This document shows, piece by piece, positions 47,201 to 57,979 of a stretch of 64,000 nucleotides of DNA. The translations under genes were made by a program, and so were the position numbers. Numbering within the stretch: position 1 is the first letter of the stretch; every line of letters begins with the position of its first letter. Source of the DNA: Metellina segmentata. Lineage: Eukaryota > Arthropoda > Arachnida > Araneae > Tetragnathidae. A model generated the notes under the pieces. The model saw only the letters and a program-made list of their open reading frames with translations, made no database searches and was not told where the DNA came from. The DNA lies in contig OX375878.1 of NCBI GenBank assembly GCA_947359465.1, positions 78,350,416-78,414,415 of the forward strand, written 5' to 3'.

Positions 47201-49087
47201 ATTTTGAGATTGCATCCGAGTATTTTGAAAACTGTTAGGAAGTGTTAAGTACAATCAACACCTGACTTTCTGCTCCCATTTTCAAACCCTGAGTAACTTT
47301 CTCTTTCTTAATTTTGGCTCATTATGAAAAGTTACATTAACAGCGGAAAAATTTAAATTGAATGGGACACCATTTTTCAAACTCAAATGAGCATGGTATT
47401 CTTGTTTTCACTTTCAACTCCTTGTTTGAAAGGCATTCTACTGCATGCAAGTAACATAACTCAGCCTTCAAAGAAATCACTCATATTAGTAGGATTCATT
47501 TTTGTTCAAATATCCCATTCTTTCACATTGGAAAGAATCCTGATATCATGGGTTAAGAAGTGGTTGTTGGTGAAATTGACATGAAACCCAGAAGGTTGGT
47601 TAGATTTTATGGTACAAGGGTCATATTTAGCCATGCATGAAACTTAGAAAAATGTCAGTAGCTAAATAAAATAATTTATAACATACTAGCCACTGTGTGG
47701 CTAGCCCGGCGTTGCCCAATGTGTAAGGTATTAATCTGGTGTAAAATTTTCCACAGATTTCAAATCTGTTGAAGATATATTCAATTTAAAAATGATTTAT
47801 TTAAAGAAAATCATATTTTTAGGTATCAATCTAGACTGAAATTTTCCACAGATTTCAAATCCGTTGAAATTGTTACTCTATCATTTACGGTCTAGAAGAT
47901 AGAAAAAAGAACTGTGACTGCAAATCATTCCTCGGGCAAAATCAAAGCGGAAACGAAAAATAATTTTCTCCACATTCTGTCGGAGGAAAAAAACTTGGCA
48001 TATATCCAACAGATGACGTGACAAGGTCATTTCCCGCGTTTTTTCTCTCTCTGGTAGAAACGTGTTGAAAAGCAGCTAGAGAATAAAACAATTACATTCA
48101 TTAAAAAAATTGCAAAACATTTGGATTACCTGTGTGTCATAGATTGTCAGGATTTTGCATCCGCAAAACAAACAGACATTTCCTTTTATAATAGTAGAGA
48201 CTAAAGAAAAGCTGATTGTTTTTCAATGTATTAAATTTTTGAACCATAATTTATTTGAAACTAGATTTAATAATTAGACTAAATAAATGAGTGAATTTAG
48301 GTGTTTCATAAGCAAGTTTAATTTATTTTATACCTAAATTATGGGAATAAAAATTGTATTGTTTCTGACTTGGATCAAAATGCTATTATACCTGAACTTA
48401 CAAAACTAAAACAAATAAAATAATATTCTCCCTATTTGCAGACACAATTAAAATACATCAAATTGAAGAATAATTAATAGTAAAAAGACTCATTATCCCC
48501 TATTACTTTTAGTATGCAGCAAATTATTAAACTTTAGAACACTTTAATAATGTAAAAACTCAAAATTACAATTTCTATTCCTTGTTAATTTGTATACATA
48601 TAACTAAATTATTAACATTTTAATCCCTTTCACAGCTTTGCAGGTTAGAAGAAAATATTAATACCTACAAATTTAAGAGAAAGTCCAAGAAAAAAAAAAC
48701 CTAACTTTGGTATATACAATACTAAATTAAAGAAATAATTTTGCTTGATGTATCCATTACACTTCAATGCATTAAATACAAAACACTCTATCTAATGCGA
48801 TAGTTGTCAAAAACATAAAAATAAATTAAATTAAAACTGCAAGTAAAAATAAATAAACAACAATGTATAATAGTAATACATAGAGTGGAATACTTTGATA
48901 GTTACTTTTTATGAAAAGAAGTTTAAACAAACTAACCTAAATTTGTAAAAACACAATTTATAATTTCGGTCAACTCCATGGAATTAGGAAGAGCTTTTTC
49001 ACGTTCATTTTGCCACCAATAATCAATAATAAAGAGACCAGGAAGTCTCATAACAATTCCAACAGCTGATTCCATCTTTGAGGTCAT
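44298..49087 (-). CDS. RNF145: RNF145/RNF139 (TRC8)-type membrane RING-H2 E3 ubiquitin ligase
   Basis: Family members are multi-pass endoplasmic reticulum E3 ligases linked to sterol control. Two coding exons join in phase 1: 49087-48937 (start; donor TTAG|GTTAGT) and 45931-44298 (acceptor CTTTTTTTCAG), giving 594 codons. Exon 1 encodes ESAVGIVMRLPGLFIIDYWW, aligning with the family N-terminus. Exon 2 holds many hydrophobic membrane segments of the TRC8_N domain, the conserved GWTEGLTLVLLSFQTGLIEM, then LQSMLEIAEPVVLALSASRS, then SLWRHFRALSLC. It also holds a RING-H2 at about 530-567: C530-x2-C533, C545-x-H547-x2-H550-x2-C553 and C564-x2-C567, with CLRKWLYVQDKCPLCH. The sterol-sensor-like YLYF of human RNF145 reads YTHF (70-73). 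The tail after the RING is only 27 residues, shorter than in human RNF145. MKAACVTPC and the N-terminus favour RNF145 over RNF139. Reading exon 2 open back to 46040 is wrong; that part is intron and mariner. Confidence 0.92.
46028..46513 (-). mobile_element. Internally deleted mariner element in the RNF145 intron
   Basis: The ends GGTCATCCAAAAAGTAAGTT (from 46031) and, on the other strand, GGGTCATCCAGAAAGTAAGTT (from 46511) are inverted repeats bordered by TA. On the minus strand the interior retains a piece of the transposase N-terminus (RSKQMVRRWCRVFSEGRQNV) fused by deletion to a C-terminal piece (WVHSQLVDFYDTGLQKLI, then MYDKCYNSGG). The catalytic region is missing. The 3' end of this element supplies the misleading in-frame MDDL start upstream of RNF145 exon 2. 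Confidence 0.85.
46515..47685. other. RNF145 intron, AT-rich
   Basis: No recognised element lies between the mariner copy and the Helitron. Confidence 0.5.
47686..48200 (-). mobile_element. Non-autonomous Helitron, both ends present
   Basis: On the minus strand it begins TCTCTACTATTATAAAAGG and soon reads TGTCTGTTTGTTT and AAAATCCTGACAAT. It ends GGGCAACGCCGGG, then the hairpin CTAGCCACACAGTGGCTAG, followed by T (hairpin at 47686-47704). No protein is encoded. It carries tandem blocks with CAGATTTCAAATC. It lies in the RNF145 intron. Confidence 0.85.
48205..48936. other. RNF145 intron, 5' part
   Basis: This is very AT-rich sequence with no recognised element. Confidence 0.5.
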
Positions 49088-49089
49088 TC

Positions 49090-49850
49090 ACTTCAGATTT
49101 GATTTCATGAATAAAAATACAATAAACTGGGTTCTTGGTACACCTGAAAAGGAAGTTTTGGTAACTCACAACTGAAATTTGATAGCAATGACAAACATAA
49201 TGGGATGAAAGAAAAACTTTACTTATGAAATATGTTTATACCTAAGTGAAAAAAATTCAAGTGGAATCTGGACTACATGTACAATTCTATAATCAAACCT
49301 GTTTTTACATTTGTATCATAAATTACCAATATCTGACTCACATTCCAGCAATAACTCTAGTTCCAAGACAAAATATTAAATTCTTAACATTTTAAAAATG
49401 TCATTTTTTTTTGAGTCTTGATCCCAAAATTCATAAGTGTACTTGTTCTTTTTTTTTGTAATTTTTCCTTGACAAAATTACAAATCAAATGAATTTCCTG
49501 TAAGTTTTAAGATACAATTGAAAAAGCCCCTTCACCCCAAGGTCATCTGCCTTACCAGAATCCAACTACATAGTGTTGTCTTGTCATTTAAAAGCTTCTT
49601 TTAGAAAGGACCTCTTGATTTGTGGCACTCTTTCCCCAGAGTTGGAAACAAATTAAATAGCTGCAGTTTTGTCCAGTCACAGTGGTTGGAGATTTAAGTA
49701 AAATTAAAATTTTTCCATGTAAATATTGTGGGCATAGTAATTTTGGAAGAATTTCATTTTTTATGAGTAGAGTCAATACATTATTTTCTGATGTGTCACA
49801 GTTCAATATTATTGATTACAAATGTTCATACTCCACACTTTTAAAGCAAA
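49090..49850. other. Region upstream of the RNF145 start codon
   Basis: It presumably contains 5' untranslated sequence or an intron; no first exon could be fixed. Confidence 0.4.
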
Positions 49851-49854
49851 AATA

Positions 49855-50040
49855 GGTAATGGTAAGTTTAGTTAACGTCGTACTTGAGCAACACAACAGG
49901 CTATTGACGACGGTCCTGGACCGACCCTTAAAGGAAAGAACCGAGGACAACGCCTCATAATTTTGAACCATGGTCAGATGACGAGACAAAAATAGGAGTG
50001 ACCTGTTTGGCATCTGTCAGATGGTGAATTCAGACCTAGA
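49855..50040 (-). repeat. SINE-tail-like repeat, copy B
   Basis: On the minus strand it shares CGTCATCTGACCATGGTTC, AAAATTATGAGGCGTTGTCC, GACCGTCGTCAATAGCC and ACGTTAAC with copy A at 20035-20165. It shares its start with the SINE at 54925-55165. Confidence 0.6.
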
Positions 50041-50044
50041 TCTC

Positions 50045-51380
50045 TCTCACTTCATTTAAAGACAGTAAAAGTAAGAAACATAGACGAAGAAGCTGCAATT
50101 TATATAGATTTTATTTCTATACTCATAATTCTTACATCAACTATTTAAAGGGTTCTCTTTTAGTTCCTTAGAATTCAGCACAATGGTTGTTTGTACCTAT
50201 ATTCACTGAACATTTTAAGTTGCCTCCAAATAATTTTTACATTACTTTTTACTAAGTGAAAAGAACTTAACTAAATCAGGAATTTTATAAACTTAATAAC
50301 ATGATTATTTTTAAATACAATCCGCATTCAAAATAGCATAATCTTTAAATTATAAATTTTGTACAGTTAAAATTTCTGATTTTAATAAACCCAGATATTT
50401 GTATAACACAAGAGAACTATAATTCTACTCAATTTGGAAGGATTTATCTTCCTGTAAATTTTAATTTTTGAGAAAACAGAAAAATTCCTTCTAGTAACGG
50501 GAAACTATAGACAACCTTTTTGTAATTGTTGGAATACAAGAAATTGTCAACAAACTTTTTACTCTTTTTTTTAAATAGATTTTTAAGTGCAAGAGCAATG
50601 CTTTGAAAAGTTAAACACATTTTATTTGTATGCAATTTTGATTAATTCAATTTGATTTTAATCAAAATATGTACAACCAATTACGACTGAATTGATTCAA
50701 AGTTAAATTTTTAAGAGGTTCATTTGGCAAAAATTTAACATAACAAATAAAATTCGCAATGTTGGGACAGTTGATTAAACATTTACGTCTTTCGCAAATA
50801 ACTAGAAGCGATCCAATTAGGAAGAGTAATAGAAAGTTTAACAAAAATATCTATAAAACAATTTGATGAATGGCAAATCCTGTCAAACAAGTATTCCAAA
50901 TTGTGCCATTTCAGTCAATCGTAACAAAATAAAATTTCCAAAGCAAGTGTCTTATAAAATTGAAAACATTTTACACGAAACGTGTAATGGCATGTACCTT
51001 TATACACATGCAATGCAACAATCTTCTTTAAGGACTTGTTTATCATTGAACCACTTGATTAATATTCCCGTGATGAATTCTGATTTCTGACCATCTCAGA
51101 AAGATGACTAAGAAATAAATAACCATTGCATTCATGTACACTTTTGACGTAAACGAAAAATGAAATGCAATATCTAACCTATTTTCAATTACGACATTCC
51201 AAATGTAAGTTCAAAGTCCTAATTCATAACGAATCACTTGGCAAAGTCTCTGCCACTGATTCACTATTTAAAACATTTTTATCACAAATCGAAGATACTT
51301 TTCAGAATTTTGAACAAATTTCCCCCCAAGCAGATCATTACGATATGCGTTTATTTATTTTCCTATTTCGGCAGTGTCTA
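50045..51380. other. AT-rich sequence, no recognised gene
   Basis: Open frames here overlap on both strands and match nothing I recognise. Confidence 0.5.
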
Positions 51381-51385
51381 TTGAA

Positions 51386-51670
51386 CCGTACAGTACGGCT
51401 ATATAACTTTTCATTCTATGTAGCCGTACAGCGCAGTTCCTTACTGCGCAGTATTTTCACTTCTGCCGTTAGACGGCAAAGAGAGTCATTCATGTTTTTG
51501 GCGATTATGTAGTATTTTGATTCATTTTGCCTTTGCCATAAACTGCCAAAAAAGGCAATCCTTTTTGTGGAAGGAAGACGCATTTTCCCTACCGTTTCCC
51601 GCCTTTTTAAGATTCTCCGTATATGAAATGAATCGAGGATGGGTTGTGGAAATGACCGCGGGAAAAATGA
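51386..51670. promoter_or_regulatory. Candidate promoter patch: TATA-like site, inverted repeats and E2F-like sites
   Basis: This segment is clearly richer in G+C and CpG than its surroundings. It holds three short perfect inverted repeats (51386-51398, 51431-51449 and 51464-51478), a TATA-like CTATATAAC at 51399-51407, and E2F-like TTTCCCGC at 51595-51602 and GCGGGAAA at 51658-51665. It lies 2.3-2.6 kb upstream of the RNF145 start codon and may be its promoter on the minus strand; a different, unseen transcript on the plus strand is also possible. Short open frames overlap it on both strands. Confidence 0.35.
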
Positions 51671-51764
51671 ATGGTTGGGTTTTATGGCGCAAAGTGCGCG
51701 GAATGGGATGGATAATAACAAGTGATTGGAAATTAAAGTAATGAAATGTGTTCCTGGTCAATTC

Positions 51765-53160
51765 AGGAAAATTTGCACAAACTGTCTTTTAAATATTTTT
51801 CATGTTTTGTTTGTGTTCCGAACCATAGATTTAATGACATGAATTTTTAAAGAAGAAATACAAGTTTGCATTTTTGTTTTATAATGGAGTAATTTTGTTT
51901 ATTTTTAGCCACTTTTGCACACATTATTAAGAATTCTTTTTCACAAAAGAGGAATGCGTATAAATGTTTTTAAATAAACAAATAAAAAAATTATATATAT
52001 TTTTTTAATTCCTTTTTAATAACATACAACAAATGATCAAATATTTAAAATCCATCAAATTGTGAAATATTTGCCAAGTTGACTACATTTTGCTAACGAA
52101 AACAGGTTTTGATCAAATAATTCATTTCTTTTTAAAACCAGGTCCGAATTCTCATGTGAACAGTTGAAAAAAATCCTTTTTATTGCAGATATGCTTGAGA
52201 GAGATGATTTGCAATTTGGATGAGAAAAAAAATGTACGCATTAAAATTTTGCACTTCTTTGCTATACTTGATTTACCATTTGAGAGCAATGAGTATTACT
52301 AGTTTTAATCTCACGTCTCCAATAAAATAAGTTATTGGAAAAGGTTCTTTTTCCATTTTAAAGACCCTATCGTAAAAATCAAGATTCAATTTCTACTAAC
52401 AATTTCAGATTTTCCTCCATATTTAAAATTTAATTGGATATCTCTTCACATCAAGCTCAGTAAAAGTGCATTTTCATGTAGTATCTACCATATTATTTAA
52501 CCATTTCGAAAGATAGATAAAGTACTTGAAACATTCAAGTTTGAATTGTTTTGCAAGTGCCTTTACTTGGCTGGCATATTAAAATCACAATCACATGTAG
52601 GCTAAAATATTTTAATCCATTTCATTGAAATATTAATTTGCTTTCTTTGAGTAAAAATGTGGTTACACGTAAACGTTTGTATGGATAGGTAGTTGTCTAA
52701 ATTATTTGTAACATTTTAAATTCAAATTGTAAAAAACAATTAATCAAACACCAATTTTTATTATTTGCAAACCGCAAAACATACAGAAAGGTTTTATATC
52801 CAACACAATAAAATGTGATATGGAAGCAGGAGTTTATCCAGGATTCAAAACTGGGGGGGGGACAAAATTTTTAATGGGGTGTTGATTGGAGATAATTGCA
52901 TATTTACCCGATGTATCGATTAATTCATTTTTATACTGTTATTTTTACTATGTTGTTTCTGTTTGTTTATTATTTAATGGCGCAAGGACTGCTATAGGTC
53001 ATGCTGCCCCAAATTAGGTTAATTTCATTATCTTCTGGGGGACTAATTGGACATTGGTGTTTAACATTTGTGTGGGACATTTTAACCTGAAATGCAAAAA
53101 ACGCTACATCTACTGATCATGAAATACCAACATATTTATTTTAGACATTTCGTATTCTCT
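51765..53160. other. AT-rich sequence, no recognised gene
   Basis: A G9 run is present at about 52854. Nothing else was recognised. Confidence 0.5.
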
Positions 53161-53174
53161 TTTGAAGCTTTTGT

Positions 53175-53215
53175 ACAGGGTGTCCTAAAAGTTCCCGTAC
53201 TCCAACTTTAAAAAA
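53175..53215 (+). mobile_element. Mariner-type terminus
   Basis: ACAGGGTGTCCTAAAAGTTC resembles the terminal inverted repeat of mariner-family elements. No second end or transposase was found. Confidence 0.35.
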
Positions 53216-53522
53216 AAATTATTGCCCTTGTTTTTTTTTAATTACTGAATTTTATCGATAATTCTTATCGTTTTTCTATAATTCTTATCGACTCTTTAAT
53301 TTTTATCGTTTGATTTCCTTTACGCTCAAGTTGTGCGATAATAAAGTTCCACGCCATTTTGTTCGTCATTGCAAGATAAATTTATCACGCATTCAGAGAA
53401 TTGCGCTGATTTTGAGGCTTCTGGTAAAGTAGTCTATTAAGAGAGATCGAATCATTTTGCATATTTGGTTATTTCTATTATTCGTTATGTTTACCCCTTA
53501 TGTTTGAGGTTCCTTGGTCTAC

Positions 53523-53914
53523 CATAAAAACTTTTAAGGGGATCAAACTCCTATGGCACGCTTGGTGTAGATGCTCTTTTAACAATTTATCTAATTTCTC
53601 ATTTGAAATATTTGCATCTCACGTTTGTGGATATACAAGGAGTTCATGACACTAGGAGTTGGCATCTATAGTAGAATAACCCCCCCCCCAATTGACTATA
53701 ACAAATTTTTCTTTCTACTCACTAAAAACAGGCAGAGGTTGAATTTCAAATTATTTTTTGGCTAATTTTTTTTGGCACTGATTCTTCACAGTTGGAAGGT
53801 TACAGAGGTTTGAACTGATGCGTTTCAAGAGGGGAATCAACACTTTAAAATTAGTTTTCAGTATGTTAAAAACTAGTATCGATGCCCTCACTTCATAGTT
53901 TAAATAGTAAACCC
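53523..53914 (+). repeat. Inverted repeat, left copy (partner at 63184-63559)
   Basis: It runs from CCATAAAAACTTTTAAGGGG to TAGTTTAAATAGTAAACCC. The reverse complement of 63184-63559 matches along its whole length, including CACCAAGCATGCCA/GGCACGCTTGGTGTAGATGC, GGAGTTGGCATCTATAGTAG, GTTGGAAGGTTA and GTATGTTAAAAACTAGTA. The C9 run near 53684 is absent from the partner. The class is unknown. Confidence 0.85.
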
Positions 53915-54924
53915 TTTGGAACAAAATAAACTAAGGTTAAATAGAAAGCTAAACTTCAATAGAAAGAACCTCTTAATATTCACAAAAGCAAAGTACTCTT
54001 CTAATAAGCCTGCAATTAAGAAAATCCAAAGGCATATAAGTGTTTTGATTTCCTTTGTGAAAACATTGTATTCCAGATATTTCCTTTTGATTCTAGAACA
54101 ATTTGGTTCCGACAAATTGAAAAGTTTAAATTTATGCTTTCGTGTCTGCCAGACAAAAAGGTATTCAAAGAAACAAATAGGTTAACAAAAAGGCAAGAAA
54201 ACCTCTCTGTCTATTTTCCTGTGGACGTTTTCTATAATTATTCTGCTGTTATTATTAGGAACGACATACAGATGTGAACTAGTATTTTCATTAATGAAAT
54301 TTACATTCATGAAAAGCAAAACGAAAGTCACGATTGACTGATTCAATTTAAAAAATTCTCTTCTGTTCTCAGTACCAAATTTAACACCAAACATTCAGAC
54401 TAGCCAAACCCAGTCTCAAAAGTATCATTAATGGAAAGTAATGTTTATGTGATGTAATACATATTGTTTTACATACAATAATTAATTCATTTAAAAATGT
54501 TAATTATGTGCATAAACATACCTTTATTAAAAAGGTTATTAAGAATATGCCTGGACCATGAAAACTTAAGAAAGTAAAAAAGGTGCTCGAGTTGTAAGAC
54601 GCACATGAATTCGTATGTGAAAAAAAATTGGCGTGTGGTATGTAAAAGGTTAGCCACCCCTGGGCTACTTGAAACTTGCCCCCCCCCCCTTTCCTGCCCT
54701 CAGTAATGATATTTACAGTAAAGTTAGATATTATAAATTTAAAACCAAGTTCAGTAGAAGAAAGGTGATAAAACAATTAAAAACATTTAATCAATAATTA
54801 TTTTTTCTGATAAAAAGCTTTTGCAGGAGTTTCAACTTTTCTTGTTCATGTAACCCCTGACTGAGCTTTCATACACTTTTATTCTTCTGCGTTTTAAAAT
54901 AAAGTTATTATATTATCAAATTAT

Positions 54925-55165
54925 TGGAAAGTTCCTGATTCGAAATCGGGTCAGGGCATGGATATTTGTAAGCGTATGGTGTAGAGGCGGTTGGTGCACC
55001 GTAAATCTGTAATGGCCGAAAAGTCCTCAGTTTGGGTTTGTGTGGATGTTTGGAGAGTGGGATGCCAGCGCAGATGTTGCCCCGTCATCTGACCGTGATT
55101 CAAAATTACGTGGCGATGCACCGAATGGCTTAGGCTGGGACGATGGTAACTAGTTGAATACCATT
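54925..55165 (+). mobile_element. tRNA-derived SINE fragment (family of 32272-32487)
   Basis: GTTCCTGATTCGAAATCGGG, then GTCAGGGCATGGAT, correspond to the B box and following body of the SINE at 32272-32487. The later part (CCGTCATCTGACCGTGATTC, then AAAATTACGTGGCG) matches the tail repeats at 20035 and 49855. The A-box region is missing. Confidence 0.6.
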
Positions 55166-55544
55166 ATCAAATTATTGAAATGTGTTACCTAGTTGAGCAG
55201 AATTGTAACAGTGCACTGTTTAGATGGTATAAAAATGATACAAAAAAATACATTCAAAGCAAAATCATACATTTATATATATAACGTTAATTTTTTTTAT
55301 TCAAATTCCCTCGATTGTATCTTTAAAATTCAGATTGACGAAAAAAATTTCCGATCAAAAAGCAAAGGAATGATCAGATCTGCTTAGTTTCTGTTCTCAC
55401 TTCTTCGCTTCGCCCCTTCCAGTCCCACCGGACGCACAGCGTCTCTTATGGGGAGGGGAGGGTAAGAGTTATGGGACAGTTGAAGGGAAAACACTTCGTT
55501 CTTCAGTTGCTCATTCGAAGACTTCGAGGAAGAAAAAAATCTGC

Positions 55545-56560
55545 GGTTTGTACCTCGTGTCAATGACCCTCAAGCAGAGACGGGTGCGTAGGGCCCACAA
55601 AATGTATTTTCATTTGGGTCCGAGGAAAGTTGTGCCAGCGTCTTTACAATGTGCATCTTTAAGTGCAGTGAAAAGAGTTTCTAATTCAAGATGGTCAACA
55701 AGAACATATGCTATATTAGCTGTAAAACTTAGTTTCACCCATGTTAAAGAATCTTTAACTGAAATTTGTAATTCAGAAGAAGAAAAGAAATACAAATATT
55801 GACGACCAGCTACAGGCTCGAGCCCAACAAGGCTGGTCCTTTGTTTATGAATTCCCACTGACTATCCAATTGTATCTTAAATTCGTACACTCCCTTTGAA
55901 TTAACTATATTTTCTGGCAACGCGTTCCAACTGTCTATTACCCTATTAAAATAGTAGTTTTTCCTTAAATCCCGATTAAAATGTGTCTTATTCAATTTAT
56001 ACCCATGACCCCTTGTTCTGTTATCCCTATTGAAATTTAAGCCCTCTGTGTCCCCTTGTTTTACAAACTTGAAAAGCTGAATCAAATCCCCCCCTCCCCT
56101 CCTCCTTCTTCTTTCCATATCGGAGACAACTTCTTAAACAGACAAATATGAAACTGATCCAATGGCAATTATTAGGAATACTATTTTACAAAGAATAAGT
56201 GCTACTAGTAAATCACTGCAATCAGTAGAATGCAAACTATTGAATAGATCCATCCTATTAAAGGCATTAGAAAATTTTATCAATAATTTCAGAGAAGAAT
56301 TTGAAAAAACTGAAAAAGAGCAACTGTTTTATAAGGTTAATGTGGTGCAACTGTTATCATAATAACCTATCATTTAATGTGGAAGAAGGACAAACTCGCA
56401 GACAGCAAAAGATAAAAATGTTTTTTGATAAAAACAAAGAAGTCGGACATGAATTTACAATAAGAGCAAATTTCACAGTCAATGCATTTTATGTCATGTA
56501 ATAACACCAAGACAGGATTAAAAGTAGAACACGACAAAAAAGAGAGTTAAAGGATATTTA
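55545..56560 (+). pseudogene. hAT transposase fragment (sister of 59903-61811), split by a LINE
   Basis: Frames give LSAVKRVSNSRWSTRTYAIL, containing the SRW(S)-R pattern of hAT transposases related to DUF4371, and after the inserted LINE a stretch with RNTILQRISATSKSLQSVE and further in-frame sequence to about 56500. It is collinear with 59935-60560 in the complete element. Its own hAT termini were not found. Confidence 0.65.
55801..56119 (-). mobile_element. 5'-truncated LINE, reverse transcriptase C-terminal end
   Basis: On the minus strand the frame 56118-55810 reads ERRRRRGGGDLIQLFKFVKQ, then TRGHGYKLNKTHFNRDLRKN, then FNRVIDSWNALPENIVNSKG, then VYEFKIQLDSQW. This is the standard C-terminal end of the reverse transcriptase open frame in many animal LINEs (TRGH, R-K-x-FF-x-RV, WN-LP, F-x-LD-W). 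It interrupts the hAT fragment and so is younger than that copy. The frame is intact over about 100 codons, which suggests limited decay. Confidence 0.9.
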
Positions 56561-56564
56561 CAAA

Positions 56565-57435
56565 AATGACATTAATGTTTGTAATTTTGGGATGTGTTTA
56601 ATTTAACTTAAGTGTGTTTTTAACTTCCAAAGTTAAATGACAGAATTTTTCATTTCTGAATTTTTGACACTCAGGTCATATCAGATGTTTGAAGAAATTG
56701 GAAATTTAGAGAGATAATAATTAGTTTAAAATGTATTAAATGAAAAGGATGAGACTCTTTAAAATGACTGTGTATTTTACTAGAGTAACTACGTCTTCTC
56801 TCGCCCTCTTGTGGATAATTACTCCAGCTGGTGCAACAGTCATTTATTCTGAGCACTCTATGTCTATATCCCATTCTTAGAAGACAAGGTATGCCTTTGA
56901 CAATCTCCGCAATATATAATTCGCTGTTCATATTCAGTTGTATAGTTGAAGTCTCTGGATTAAAAGTCTACTCAAGGCTCTCCCAACAGTGACTGCAGTC
57001 TCCAAGTCTCACAGAGTCCGAGTTGTGCATTCACTAAAAGCCCAGTACTTCAGGTAATTTCTTGACAAAGCCTTTTATGAAGCAAAACTGTTAACTGAAG
57101 ATGCCCATAACAGAGATGCAGAATTCTTTGTGTGCCTTATTTAGAGATAGGAACAACATTAGAGAGAGAATCACATGCAAAAGAAAATTCTTCGAAACAT
57201 GAGGACACAGAAAAACTGTTCTTAAAACCAATTGAACCGAAACATCAATCTTCTGTCAACTCAATCGAACAACAATGACCCCTATCATTCAAAAGTCTCG
57301 GGCAACTCACTCTAGACAACAAGAAAAACCATTAACACGCGCGATGCACCTGTGCTTCCTAAAGGGAATGAAAACGACAAACCACGAGGTGAAATCTGTT
57401 AGATTTCTTTTCAAACGGATCGTTCTTAACAAAAG
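56565..57435. other. No recognised gene
   Basis: Base composition is slightly less AT-rich than in neighbouring stretches; no recognisable protein or repeat was found. Confidence 0.45.
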
Positions 57436-57639
57436 ATCTTGACTAGTTGTTCTTCAGAAAAATTAGCCATATCTTGTTTGACGAGATATCTCATCGTAGC
57501 TGCTTGGAGAGATAAGCAAATATTTAAAATACCCTTGTTTCTGAAAGCTCCCTTTTACTTTGTGTCATTGCTGGGTATTAGCACTTTAAGTACATGTCAG
57601 AAGCTGGTTAAGAGAGAGAAAAGAAAACGAATGCCCAAA

Positions 57640-57895
57640 AATATTGCTTTTATACTTCAAGATCAAATTAAAAGTATCAAATTTCAGAACGGGGAGAGAA
57701 TTTTCCCTCCTTGTTCCTGTTCCCTACCTGCCAGTCCTGATCACCTTCTTCTCTGTCTTGGCGCTTCGTATAAGCAGCTGTTGGTTGATCAGGACTTTTT
57801 GCAGGTATATGGGGATCTGGCACGACGGGGCCTTCTGGACCTGGTGTAGGCTTTCCTACACCAGGGGGATGTGCAACAACAACAGATCAAATTAA
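57640..57895 (+). mobile_element. 3' end of a LINE with an (ACA)n-type tail
   Basis: The frame ending at 57849 reads CSLPASPDHLLLCLGASYKQ and ends ARRGLLDLV. I associate a C-x-(A/P)SP-H-L-x-CLG segment followed by G-L-(M/L)-DLV and a stop with the end of RNase H-bearing LINE polyproteins in arachnids; this is from memory. The tail GCAACAACAACAG follows the stop. Confidence 0.55.
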
Positions 57896-57929
57896 TTCAA
57901 TGAATTATTACATCATGTAAGAAATAATA

Positions 57930-57956
57930 GTTCATAAATAATATCGATTTATGAAC
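57930..57956. repeat. Small hairpin
   Basis: GTTCATAAA (57930-57938) pairs with TTTATGAAC (57948-57956) around 9 nt. Imperfect pairing extends outward to about 57919 and 57969. Confidence 0.6.
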
Positions 57957-57979
57957 CATTACTTTTCTTGAAGATGAAT

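Noticed and set aside
51416..51761. Protein-coding exon in the GC-rich patch
   Set aside because: Frames are open on both strands, as expected for GC-richer DNA; no domain or good splice context supports either.
55548..55858. Overlapping plus and minus frames at the hAT/LINE junction
   Set aside because: They are explained by a hAT fragment on the plus strand and a LINE end on the minus strand meeting at about 55801.
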